Below are positions 51,505 to 58,959 of a stretch of 64,000 bases of DNA, one piece after another. The number at the start of each line of letters is the position of its first letter. Position 1 is the first letter of the stretch. Under the pieces are notes generated by a model, which had not been told where the DNA came from, searched no databases, and saw only the letters and a program-made list of their open reading frames with translations. This DNA comes from Aliigemmobacter aestuarii (GTDB lineage: Bacteria > Pseudomonadota > Alphaproteobacteria > Rhodobacterales > Rhodobacteraceae): the NCBI RefSeq assembly GCF_004799285.1, contig NZ_SSND01000001.1, positions 372,001 to 436,000 on the forward strand, in the 5' to 3' direction. The translations under genes and the position numbers were made by a program.

Positions 51505-51660
51505 GGGGGCTTGCCGCCCCCTCGCCGCCTCTGGCGGCTCACCCCCGAGGATTTTTGCGCCAAAGTGAAACAAGTTTGACTCAAATTGTCGTTCAACCTG
51601 ACGAAAATACCCTCGGGGGGTGAATTTGGCGCAGCCAAAGTGGGGGGCAGACAGCCCCCC
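51505..51660 (+). repeat. Intergenic five-stem repeat, copy 3
   Basis: Order on the plus strand: GGGGGC/GCCCCC stem, GCCGCC/GGCGGC stem, long-range stem TCACCCCCGAGG with CCTCGGGGGGTGA around an AT-richer centre, TTTGGC/GCCAAA stem, GGGGGGC/GCCCCCC stem, then TTCTTTTC. Read in reverse, the first stem is followed by TTTTCCC. Lies between convergent hisE and the CoA-binding gene and can terminate both. Confidence 0.9.
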
Positions 51661-51675
51661 TTCTTTTCATGGGCG

Positions 51676-52131
51676 TCACAGGCCCAGGCGCGGGATCTCG
51701 ATCGCCGGGCAGCGGTCCATCACGACGGTGACGCCGGCGGCGCGGGCACGGGCGGCGGCGGCGTCGTCGATCACGCCAAGCTGCATCCAGATCGTCTTGA
51801 GCCCCGGCAGACGGGCCAGCGCCTCGTCCACCACGGCGCCGACCTCTTCGGAGCGGCGGAAGATGTCGACCATGTCGACCGCCTCCCCGATCTCGGCAAG
51901 CGAGGCGCGCACGGGCTCGCCCAGACCGCTGTCCTGCCCCGCCTGGCCGGGATTGACCGGGATCACGCGATAGCCCCGCCCGGCCAGAAAGCGCGCGACG
52001 CGATGACTGGGGCGGTCGGGTATCGGCGACCAGCCAACCAACGCGATCACGCGGCTGTCCCGAAGGATGCGGCGCAGGGTTTCATCGGTGGTTTCGACGC
52101 CGGAGGCAGGTGAGCTGGCGGCATGTGACAT
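51676..52131 (-). CDS. CoA-binding-domain protein (YccU-like)
   Basis: 151 residues. Rossmann-type CoA-binding fold: IALVGWSPIPDRPSHRVARFLAGRGYRVIPVNP (residues ~29-61) with the Gly-x-Ser/Ser-x-Pro loop, then VDMVDIFRRSEEV and GLKTIWMQLGV, the last being a family hallmark. Biochemical role unknown; homologues may bind CoA thioesters or act as NAD-like sensors. Translation begins at 52131, only ~14 bp after the T-rich tract of a strong terminator, so transcription probably starts separately or depends on read-through. Confidence 0.85.
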   Translation of the reverse strand: MSHAASSPASGVETTDETLRRILRDSRVIALVGWSPIPDRPSHRVARFLAGRGYRVIPVNPGQAGQDSGLGEPVRASLAEIGEAVDMVDIFRRSEEVGAVVDEALARLPGLKTIWMQLGVIDDAAAARARAAGVTVVMDRCPAIEIPRLGL

Positions 52132-52144
52132 GGATTTTCAATCC

Positions 52145-52265
52145 CCGGAAATAAAGAACGCCCGGGCAACGGGGCCCGGGCGCCAGTCACGGAACGAGGG
52201 ACAGTGAAGACGGAAACGGGGGTTCCGGCCCCGCTTCCCACTATGGAAGTTAGGCAACACCGGCG
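52145..52265 (-). ncRNA. Candidate small RNA or structured leader
   Basis: On the minus strand between rlmB and the CoA-binding gene. Elements in transcription order: a short hairpin CTTCC/GGAAG (52234-52249), an overlapping stronger 10-pair hairpin (52212-52238, one G-T pair), ~28 nt of unpaired pyrimidine-rich sequence, then a terminator with a 9-bp stem CGCCCGGGC/GCCCGGGCG (52159-52182) and TTCTTTATTT. The first two hairpins share one arm and exclude each other. No promoter could be confirmed. Confidence 0.45.
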
Positions 52266-52308
52266 CGGATTTAAGGGATGATCGCGCAGACGTGATCACA
52301 GGTGCGCC

Positions 52309-53097
52309 CTATCCCTTTCCTCGCGTGGCCGCCGCATAAAGCGACACCGCCGCCGCGTTCGACACGTTGAGCGAACCGAACCCCCCCGGATAGGGGATGC
52401 GAACAAGCCGGTCGCAGGTGTCCCGCGTCCGGTCGCGCAGGCCCGGCCCTTCGGCGCCGAGGACCAGCCCCACCGGGCGGTCGCCCGCCCCGGCAAGTCC
52501 CTCGGCAAGGGTCGTTTCCGCCTCGCCATCGAGGCCGAGCAGGGTGAACCCCATGGCCTTCAGCTCTTCCATCGCCTCGGCAAGGTTCGTCACCCTGAGA
52601 TAGGGCTGGCGTTCCAGCGCGCCGCTGGCGGTCTTGGCCAGCGCGCCGGTTTCAGGCGCGGAATGATGGCGCGGCGCGATGACCGCCCGCGCGCCGAACA
52701 CCTCGGCCGAGCGAAGGACGGCGCCCACGTTATGCGGATCGGTCACCCGGTCCAGCAACACGACCAGCGGCGCGCCCTTGCCGCTGATGCAGACCTCGTC
52801 AAGCCGACCCCAGTTCAGCGGCCTGACCTCGAGTGCTGCGCCCTGATGGACCGAGCCTTCGTCGATCGGCACGTCGAACTTGCGCGGGTCGACGATTTCG
52901 GGCGCGATACCGGCCGCGGTCATCGCCTCTTCCAGCTTGTCGAAGGCGTTCTTCGTCACGACGAGGCGCAGCTTTTCGCGCGCCGGGTTCATCAGGGCAT
53001 CGCGCACCGCATGCAGCCCGAAGAGCCACAGCGTTTCCTGTGCCGCCGCGCGTTTCGCGCGTTCCTTGTCGACCACCCATGCCGGTTTCTTGGCCAA
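52309..53097 (-). CDS. rlmB: 23S rRNA (guanosine-2'-O) methyltransferase, TrmH family
   Basis: 262 residues. SPOUT-class enzyme that methylates G2251 in the peptidyl transferase region (family knowledge). N-terminal substrate-binding part with LWLFGLHAVRDALMNPAREK. Three SPOUT motifs seen: LVVLLDRVTDPHNVGAVLRSA near residue 115, VGLVLGAEGPGLRDRTRD near 215, and IPYPGGFGSLNVSNAAAVSLYA near the end. Basic N-terminus (MAKKPAWVVDKERAKR). Shares a divergent region with tRNA-Tyr. Confidence 0.93.
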   Translation of the reverse strand: MAKKPAWVVDKERAKRAAAQETLWLFGLHAVRDALMNPAREKLRLVVTKNAFDKLEEAMTAAGIAPEIVDPRKFDVPIDEGSVHQGAALEVRPLNWGRLDEVCISGKGAPLVVLLDRVTDPHNVGAVLRSAEVFGARAVIAPRHHSAPETGALAKTASGALERQPYLRVTNLAEAMEELKAMGFTLLGLDGEAETTLAEGLAGAGDRPVGLVLGAEGPGLRDRTRDTCDRLVRIPYPGGFGSLNVSNAAAVSLYAAATRGKG

Positions 53098-53211
53098 GGC
53101 TTTCCCCCGTTTCAGATCGGGGCGACAATGCGGTTTGATGCCCCCGGGCGCAAGCGGAAAGGCCCCCTTCCATGCCGCGGAATTTTCGCGGCGGCGCGCG
53201 TCCTTCGCCCC

Positions 53212-53239
53212 TTGACGCCCCCGAGGGGGTCCGTTATTC
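53212..53239 (+). promoter_or_regulatory. Promoter of tRNA-Tyr
   Basis: TTGACG and TTATTC separated by 16 bp; the predicted start is about 6 bp before the mature tRNA. Confidence 0.55.
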
Positions 53240-53251
53240 CCCGCCTCCAGT

Positions 53252-53335
53252 GGGCGACGTGCTGCAAGGTGCGGCAGCGGACTGTAACTCCGCCGAGGCG
53301 ACTCATGCCTGGTTCGATTCCAGGGTCGCCCACCA
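53252..53335 (+). tRNA. tRNA-Tyr (anticodon GTA)
   Basis: 84 nt with encoded CCA. Acceptor stem GGGCGAC / GTCGCCC, anticodon stem GCGGA / TCCGC around CTGTAAC, long variable arm as expected for bacterial tRNA-Tyr, T-arm CCTGG-TTCGATT-CCAGG. The D-arm is unusual: GCTGC and GCAGC could form a 5-bp stem that intrudes into the anticodon stem. Confidence 0.93.
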
Positions 53336-53392
53336 TCCCTTTCCCTTCCCGAACAGGCAGGCTACACCGGACCGGTCAACATCGGAGCCGCC

Positions 53393-54187
53393 ATGACCGA
53401 CCGTTCCTTCCGCTTTTCCCATGCCATCACCCGTGCGCCCGCCGCCTCCATCGCCCGGGGCCTGCGCGCGGTCGATACCGGCACTCCCGATCTGGCGCGG
53501 ATGCAGGCGCATCATGCCGATTACATCGCGGCTTTGAGGTCGACGGGGGCCACGGTGGTGGAACTGGGGCCGCTCGATGCCTATCCCGACAGCGTGTTCG
53601 TCGAGGATACGGCGCTGTGCCTGCCCGAGGGCGCGGTGGTGATGCGTCCCGGCGCGCCTTCACGCCTGGGCGAGGCCGCCGAGATGGCGCCGCAGCTTGA
53701 GGCGCTTTATTCCCGGGTGCGGCGGATCGAGGGCGCGGCTAGCTTCATCGAGGGCGGCGACATCCTGACGACCGAGACCGAGATCCTCGTCGGCCGGTCG
53801 GCGCGCACCAATGCCGAAGGGATCGCCGAGCTTGCCCGGATCGTGGCCGACTGGGGCCACACCGTGCGCGAGGTGCACACGCCGCCGGGCGTGCTGCATT
53901 TCAAGACCGATTGTTCGCTCCTCGATGGCGAAACCATCCTAGCGACCGAACGGCTGGATGCCTCGGGCTGTTTCAAGGGCTATCGCGTGATCCATACCGC
54001 GCCCGGCGAGGAAGCGGCGGCCAACACGATCCGGTTCAACGACATCGTCCTGATGCCCGCGGGTTTTCCCCGCACCCGGGATGCGCTGGTCGCGGCGGGC
54101 TATGACCTGCGCGAGATCGGGAATTCGGAATGCGCGAAGCTCGATGGCGGCATGTCCTGCCTGTCGCTGCGGTTCACGCCGTCCTGA
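53393..54187 (+). CDS. ddaH: Dimethylargininase (DDAH)
   Basis: 264 residues, family length. Hydrolyses N-omega-methylated arginines to citrulline and methylamines. Seen: SHAITRAPAASIARGL near the start, DSVFVEDTALCLPEGAVVMRPGAPSR (substrate-binding residues), catalytic His in PGVLHFKTDCSLL near residue 165 and nucleophile Cys in KLDGGMSCLSLRF near 254. ATG at 53393 preceded by GGAGCCGCC. Lies just after tRNA-Tyr with its own start signals. Could provide nitrogen from methylated arginines. Confidence 0.9.
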   Translation: MTDRSFRFSHAITRAPAASIARGLRAVDTGTPDLARMQAHHADYIAALRSTGATVVELGPLDAYPDSVFVEDTALCLPEGAVVMRPGAPSRLGEAAEMAPQLEALYSRVRRIEGAASFIEGGDILTTETEILVGRSARTNAEGIAELARIVADWGHTVREVHTPPGVLHFKTDCSLLDGETILATERLDASGCFKGYRVIHTAPGEEAAANTIRFNDIVLMPAGFPRTRDALVAAGYDLREIGNSECAKLDGGMSCLSLRFTPS

Positions 54188-54189
54188 CG

Positions 54190-54612
54190 TCAGTTGACGA
54201 GGTTCTTCGCGCGGGGCGATTCGAACATCGCCTCGGCCCCGTTGTCATAGACGACGCGCAGCACGACCTTTTCGGCGCTGCCCTTCGGCACGGTGATGAA
54301 GATCGGATACTGCGACATGTCGCCCGTCATCGTGTTCGGGTTGCGCAGGTCGCGATGGCAGGGTTCCAGCGGAAAGGGCGTGGCGACGGGTTCGTCGTTG
54401 AACCCGTAATACAACGCGCTGACGCCGCAGCGCCAGCCGAGGACGGCGGTGAAGTAGATGTAATCCAGATCGCCATCGGGGCGGAACGCCAGGATCTGGT
54501 CCTTGATGGACTGATGGATCATCGCCGCGCCTTCGGGCGTGGTGAAATCGGTCTGCGCGGCAAGCGGGGCGGCGGCGGTCGAAAGGGCCAGTGCCAGAAT
54601 GAGGGAACGCAT
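54190..54612 (-). CDS. Small secreted protein of unknown function
   Basis: 140 residues, start at 54612 (MRSLILALALSTAAAPLAAQ, a signal peptide). The mature protein has two Cys (WRCGVSALYYGF and LEPCHRDL) spaced for a disulfide, and an acidic core with FTTPEGAAMIHQSIKDQIL. No recognised family. Convergent with ddaH: the two stop codons are only 2 bp apart. Upstream of its start is a divergent gene for a GT-like protein, so the two may share a control region. Confidence 0.7.
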   Translation of the reverse strand: MRSLILALALSTAAAPLAAQTDFTTPEGAAMIHQSIKDQILAFRPDGDLDYIYFTAVLGWRCGVSALYYGFNDEPVATPFPLEPCHRDLRNPNTMTGDMSQYPIFITVPKGSAEKVVLRVVYDNGAEAMFESPRAKNLVN

Positions 54613-54693
54613 CAAAACCTCCGTCAATAAATCTTCCGTCCCGGTTGGCACCCGCCTATAGTCGCCAAAAACCGGGATGGGGCAGTGCAGACT

Positions 54694-55695
54694 ATGGCGC
54701 AGGCAAAGGCCGCACCGCAACGATTCAATGTCATGGCCGTGGTCCAGCCGGGGCGGCTCGGGTATGAGGCGGCTCTGCTGGCGGCCTCGCTGAAGGCCTG
54801 TTCGCCCGGCTTTGGCGGCAAGCTTTTCCTGGCCGAACCCGCGCCAGGGGGGAAATGGCCCGGCGATCCGCGCCTGCCGGACGGGCCGTTGCGCGCCCTG
54901 CTGACCGACCTGGGGGCCGAGATCATCCCGTTCGATGCCACGACCTTCGGGCCGTCCTATCCCCATGGCAACAAGATCGAGGCGCTTCTGGCGCTGCCGG
55001 ACGAACCCTTCCTGTTTCTGGACACCGATACGCTTGTCACCGGCGACCTCGGCGCGGTCATGTTCGATTTTGATAAACCGTCCGCTTCGATGAACAGGGA
55101 AAATACCTGGCCAAAGTCAGAACTTTATGGGCCGAACCTCACAGAAACCTGGAAATCGCTGTATGACCGGTTCGGGTTGGATTTTGAAAGTTCGTTGGAC
55201 AGGTCGCATCCCGATGACTACTGGCAGAGATACCTGTACTTCAACGCCGGGTGGTTCTTTCACCGCAGCCCGCGCGCCTTCGGCACGCGGTTTCGCGACT
55301 GGGCCGTCGAGGTGCGCGACAACCGCCCGGCCGAACTTGTCTGCCAGGAACTGAACCCGTGGCTTGATCAGGTGGTGCTGCCGCTGGTCATCCATTCCTT
55401 CGGCGGGGGCCGGCCCGGACCGGAGCTTGCGGGCCTTGACGGGGACGTGACCTGCCATTGGCGCGCGCTGCCGCTGCTTTACGCCCGCGAGGGCGACCGC
55501 GTGGTCGAGGTGCTGGAACAGGTGGCCGCCCCGAACCCGGTCAAGAAGGTGCTGAAGGAATACAAACCCTTCCAGAAATTCCTCTATCAGGGAAAGGGCG
55601 CCGAGGCCCGCGCGCTGTTCGACCGGTCCGACCTGCCCCGAAAGGAACAGTTCATCCGCAACACGCTCAAACGCGAAGGGCTGTGGATGCGCTAG
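54694..55695 (+). CDS. Putative GT-A type glycosyltransferase
   Basis: 333 residues from the ATG at 54694. The D-x-D-type LFLDTDTLVTGDL near residue 110 and the preceding GNKIEALLALPDEPF are typical of nucleotide-sugar-dependent GT-A enzymes such as families 8 and 32. C-terminal part has ELNPWLDQVVLPLVIHSFGGG. The acceptor is unknown. A patch of roughly 180 bp (about 55070-55250) uses codons rare elsewhere here (AGG, AGA, TCA, ACA, TTG, AAA), as if from another source. Its end meets the lysE end tail to tail. Confidence 0.7.
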   Translation: MAQAKAAPQRFNVMAVVQPGRLGYEAALLAASLKACSPGFGGKLFLAEPAPGGKWPGDPRLPDGPLRALLTDLGAEIIPFDATTFGPSYPHGNKIEALLALPDEPFLFLDTDTLVTGDLGAVMFDFDKPSASMNRENTWPKSELYGPNLTETWKSLYDRFGLDFESSLDRSHPDDYWQRYLYFNAGWFFHRSPRAFGTRFRDWAVEVRDNRPAELVCQELNPWLDQVVLPLVIHSFGGGRPGPELAGLDGDVTCHWRALPLLYAREGDRVVEVLEQVAAPNPVKKVLKEYKPFQKFLYQGKGAEARALFDRSDLPRKEQFIRNTLKREGLWMR

Positions 55696-56285
55696 ACGCG
55701 CAGCACCGGGACAAGCGACAGGATCAGCAACCCCGCCATCGTCCAGTTGAACAGCCGCAGGCGACGGGGCGAGGACAGGATCCGCCGCACGCCCTGCCCG
55801 GCCCAGGCCCAGACCGACACCGAAGGCAGGTTCACCGCCGCAAAGACCAGCGCCAACAGAGCGAAGGCCGAGACCGAGGGATGTGGCACATAGGCCGCCA
55901 CCGCCCCCAGTGCCATCGCCCAGGCCTTCGGGTTCACCCATTGGAAGGCCGCGGCCTGCAGGAAGGTCAGGGGCCGCGCGCCGGCCCGCCCCTCGCCCGG
56001 TGCGTCGGCATGGGCGAATTTCCAGGCCAGCCACAGCATGTAGATCACCGCCGCGATCTTCAGCCCCAGGTCCAGGCCGGGCACCACGCGGAACGCCCGG
56101 TCGATCCCCAGCCCCACGAGGAACACCATGAAGGCATGGCCAAGGCTGATGCCAAGCATGTGCGGCACCGTCCGCCGGAAGCCGAAATTCGCCCCCGAGG
56201 TCATCAGCATCAGGTTGTTCGGCCCCGGCGTGACCGAGGTCACGAAGGCAAAGACCAGCAGGGCAAGAAGGCTGTCAAAGGTCAT
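55692..56285 (-). CDS. LysE/RhtB-family amino acid exporter
   Basis: 197 residues with six predicted membrane helices. The family signature FAFVTSVTPGPNNLMLMTSGANFG is at residues ~12-35, followed by GISLGHAFMVFLVGLGI, and FQWVNPKAWAMALGAV near 115. ATG at 56285 has GGAG eight bases upstream. Divergent from an Lrp/AsnC regulator gene, the usual partner, so probably exports an amino acid in response to it. Substrate unknown. Confidence 0.92.
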   Translation of the reverse strand: MTFDSLLALLVFAFVTSVTPGPNNLMLMTSGANFGFRRTVPHMLGISLGHAFMVFLVGLGIDRAFRVVPGLDLGLKIAAVIYMLWLAWKFAHADAPGEGRAGARPLTFLQAAAFQWVNPKAWAMALGAVAAYVPHPSVSAFALLALVFAAVNLPSVSVWAWAGQGVRRILSSPRRLRLFNWTMAGLLILSLVPVLRV

Positions 56286-56375
56286 CAGGCAACTCCATAC
56301 ATCAGCGCAACAATTGCAGAAAATCTGCGCCACGAGATTGCAAATTTTGTTTTTTCTGCCATATACTTGCAATTA
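56286..56375. promoter_or_regulatory. Divergent control region of lysE and the Lrp-type gene
   Basis: 90 bp, very AT-rich. Contains GCAGA-AAA-TCTGC (56316-56328), a perfect inverted repeat, and four TGCA-containing half-sites. A strong promoter for the regulator is seen: TTGCAA (56338-56343), 18 bp, TATACT (56362-56367). Lrp-type regulators bind such repeats, so autoregulation is likely. Confidence 0.65.
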
Positions 56376-56828
56376 ATGCAGAATATGGATGCCATAGACA
56401 CGCGAATATTGCGCGAGCTTTCACGCGACGGGCGGTTGCCGAACCTGTCGCTGGCCGAACGGGTTGGACTGTCGCCCTCGGCCTGTCTGCGGCGGGTGCA
56501 GGATCTGGAACGGCGTGGGATCATCAAGGGCTATCGCGCTGTGCTTGATCCGGCGAAACTGGGCGTGGGCTTCGTGGCCTATATCACCGTAGGCCTGAAC
56601 CAGCACACGAAGGTCGCGCAAGAGGCGTTCGAACGCGCCGTCGCCCGCGCGCCCGAGGTTCGGGAATGCCACAACATCACCGGCACCGTGGAGTATCTGT
56701 TGCGGGTGGAGGCGGCCGATCTGGCCGCCTACAAGCATTTCCATACCGAGGTACTGGGCGCCCTGCCGCAGGTGCAGACGCTGACAACCTATGTCGTCAT
56801 GGGCAGCCCCAAGGATGACCGCGCCTGA
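56376..56828 (+). CDS. Lrp/AsnC-family transcriptional regulator
   Basis: 150 residues. N-terminal helix-turn-helix: MDAIDTRILRELSRDGRLPNLSLAERVGLSPSACLRRVQDLE (residues ~4-46), then the linker RGIIKGYRAVLDPAKLGVGF and an Lrp ligand-binding (RAM) domain ending LPQVQTLTTYVVMG. Length standard. The ATG at 56376 is only about 3 bp beyond the expected transcription start, so it may be leaderless; the ATG at 56385 is the alternative. Divergent from lysE, which it probably controls. Confidence 0.92.
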   Translation: MQNMDAIDTRILRELSRDGRLPNLSLAERVGLSPSACLRRVQDLERRGIIKGYRAVLDPAKLGVGFVAYITVGLNQHTKVAQEAFERAVARAPEVRECHNITGTVEYLLRVEAADLAAYKHFHTEVLGALPQVQTLTTYVVMGSPKDDRA

Positions 56829-57137
56829 TCGCACCCTGACCGGGATCAGGAGGCGAAAACCCCTTTCATCGCGGCCAAAACCTTGATTTTGATATGGTTT
56901 TTTGGCGGATGGCGAAAGAACATCGCCCACTGTTCGCCGGGTTCACCGTCAAAGCGGGCCGTGGGCCTAGGGACAGATGCGCCGCCCGTTGCAGTCGGCC
57001 GGTCGACCGGCTCTCGGCACGACCCGGCACGCCGCCGCGAAGGGCGCTGTGTAACGACGGCAGGGGCAGCGTGGCGGAAGGCTTGCAGGAGGCGCGGGCT
57101 TGCGCGATGGATGGGGAAACGCGAAACGGAGTTGCCC
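56829..57137. other. 309-bp gap after the Lrp-type gene
   Basis: No gene seen. Holds an inverted repeat CCAAAACC (56875-56882) with GGTTTTTTGG (56896-56905) that may end the regulator transcript. Also contains a perfect 14-bp palindrome GCCGGTCGACCGGC (56998-57011). Confidence 0.5.
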
Positions 57138-57401
57138 ATGCCCCGCCCCCTGCGCCCTGCCCTTGCCGGTTCCGCCCTGTTGCTGCTGACGGCCTGCGTC
57201 ACCCCGCCAGAGGCCCCCGCCGTGGCCAGCGTCACCGCGCCCGATGGCACGGTCTTTCCGGTGACGGCCGGGCCGCGTGGCTGGGAAATGCGGATCGACG
57301 GCCAGAGGGTGCCCTGCCCCCGGCCCGAGGCGGACTCCTGCCACTGGGCGATGCGCGCGCATCTGGCCGCGCAGGCCGCGCTGGACGAGGCGACCGGCTG
57401 A
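57138..57401 (+). CDS. Small lipoprotein of unknown function
   Basis: 87 residues from the ATG at 57138 (ACGGAG six bases upstream). N-terminus MPRPLRPALAGSALLLLTACV has a lipobox (LTAC), so Cys20 should be lipidated. The mature 67 residues contain two more Cys (VPCPRP and SCHWAMR) and no recognised family. The frame is open upstream but without initiation signals. Stands alone between the Lrp-type gene and metY. Confidence 0.72.
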   Translation: MPRPLRPALAGSALLLLTACVTPPEAPAVASVTAPDGTVFPVTAGPRGWEMRIDGQRVPCPRPEADSCHWAMRAHLAAQAALDEATG

Positions 57402-57611
57402 AGGGGGAATCCCCCCAAATACCGGCTGAAACAGGGATATTATTCCGGATTTCCCGCCCACTTCGGTCCGATATTCCGAATTCCCCTTTCCCCGGCCCAA
57501 GCCTTCCCGATCCGCGGGCCGACCATGCCGTGGGCCGTGGCCGCGATTGTATGCCGGGCGCGTTTCCCCTAACCTCGCCTCCGATCCATGACACCACAGA
57601 GGGAGGCCACC

Positions 57612-58904
57612 ATGACAGAGGCGAGACAGCCCGGTTTCGATACGTTGCAGGTTCACGCGGGCGCAAATCCCGATCCGGCAACCGGCGCGCGGCAGATCCC
57701 GATCTACCAGACAACCGCCTATGTGTTCCGCGATGCCGATCACGCGGCCGCCTTGTTCAACCTTCAGGAGGTGGGCTACATCTATTCCCGCCTGACCAAC
57801 CCGACGATTTCGGCGCTGGCCGAACGTGTCGCCGCGCTTGAGGGCGGCGTGGGCGCGATCTGCTGTTCCTCGGGCCATGCGGCGCAGATCATGGCGCTGT
57901 TCCCGCTGATGGAACCGGGGCGCAACATCATCGCCTCGACCCGTCTTTATGGCGGCACGATCCAGCAGTTCACCAACACGATCCGCAAGTTCGGCTGGTC
58001 CACGAAATTCGTCGATTTCGACGACCCGGCGGCGATCGAAGCGGCGGTCGATGACGACACCCGCGCGATCTTCTGCGAGTCGATCGCCAATCCCGGCGGC
58101 TATATCACCGATCTGGATGCGGTTGCGGCCGTGGCGAAGAAAGTGGGCCTGCCGCTCATCGTCGACAACACCTCGGCCAGCCCCTATCTGTGCAACCCGA
58201 TCAAGCACGGGGCGACGCTGGTCGTCCATTCGGCCACGAAATACCTGACCGGCAACGGCACCGTGACGGGCGGGATCGTGGTGGATGCAGGCACGTTCGA
58301 CTGGTCGGCCTCGGGCAAGTTCCCGTCGCTCGCCGCACCGGAACCGGCCTATCACGGGCTGAATTTCCATCAGGCGCTCGGGGGGATGGCCTTTACCTTC
58401 CACTCCATCGCCATCGGCCTGCGCGATCTGGGGATGACGATGAACCCGCAGGGCGCGCATTACACGCTGATGGGGATCGAGACGCTGTCCTTGCGGATGC
58501 AGAAGCATGTGGAAAACGCGATGGCCGTGGCCAAGTGGCTGGAGGCCGATCCGCGCGTCGACTACGTCACCTATGCCGGGCTGGACAGTTCGCCCTATCA
58601 CGACCGGGTGGCGCGGATCTGCCCGCGTGGCGCGGGCGCGCTGTTCACGGTGGCGCTGAAATCGGGCTATGACGGCTGCGTCAAGCTGGTGAACAACCTG
58701 AAACTGTTCAGCCATGTGGCGAACCTTGGCGATGCGCGGTCGCTGATCATCCATCCGGCCTCGACCACGCACCGGCAGTTGCCGCCCGAAAAGCTGGCCG
58801 CCGCCGGAGCCGCGCCCAATGTGGTGCGCCTGTCGATCGGGATCGAGGACGTGGCCGACATCATCGCCGATCTGGATCAGGCGCTGGCCGCCGCATCGGC
58901 CTGA
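57612..58904 (+). CDS. metY: O-acetylhomoserine sulfhydrylase
   Basis: 430 residues from the ATG at 57612, with a GGGAGG ribosome-binding site. PLP-dependent enzyme making homocysteine from O-acetylhomoserine and sulfide. Seen: DTLQVHAGANPDPATGARQIPIYQT start, YIYSRLTNPT near 63, AICCSSGHAAQI, VDNTSASPYLCNPIKHGATLVVHSATKYLTGNGT with the PLP lysine near residue 212, and SRARs-like C-terminal SLIIHPASTTHRQL. The 210-bp upstream gap is modestly AT-richer but holds no recognisable SAM riboswitch. Confidence 0.94.
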   Translation: MTEARQPGFDTLQVHAGANPDPATGARQIPIYQTTAYVFRDADHAAALFNLQEVGYIYSRLTNPTISALAERVAALEGGVGAICCSSGHAAQIMALFPLMEPGRNIIASTRLYGGTIQQFTNTIRKFGWSTKFVDFDDPAAIEAAVDDDTRAIFCESIANPGGYITDLDAVAAVAKKVGLPLIVDNTSASPYLCNPIKHGATLVVHSATKYLTGNGTVTGGIVVDAGTFDWSASGKFPSLAAPEPAYHGLNFHQALGGMAFTFHSIAIGLRDLGMTMNPQGAHYTLMGIETLSLRMQKHVENAMAVAKWLEADPRVDYVTYAGLDSSPYHDRVARICPRGAGALFTVALKSGYDGCVKLVNNLKLFSHVANLGDARSLIIHPASTTHRQLPPEKLAAAGAAPNVVRLSIGIEDVADIIADLDQALAAASA

Positions 58905-58921
58905 AACGGGCCTGAACCGGG

Positions 58922-58950
58922 CCCGCGGCGGGGGTATTCCCCGCCGCGGG
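58922..58950. terminator. Strong hairpin between convergent metY and the SIMPL gene
   Basis: Perfect 12-bp stem CCCGCGGCGGGG / CCCCGCCGCGGG with a 5-nt loop. The following T-content is modest (ATTTCC on plus), but position and strength suggest shared termination. Confidence 0.65.
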
Positions 58951-58959
58951 ATTTCCGGT

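Noticed and set aside
15681-51660. Insertion sequences or MITEs with target duplications
   Set aside because: Repeat copies have no visible transposase or flanking direct repeats, so mobility is only a possibility.
57402-57611. SAM-II riboswitch before metY
   Set aside because: The gap lacks the paired loop and pseudoknot sequences expected; nothing beyond a ribosome-binding site could be supported.
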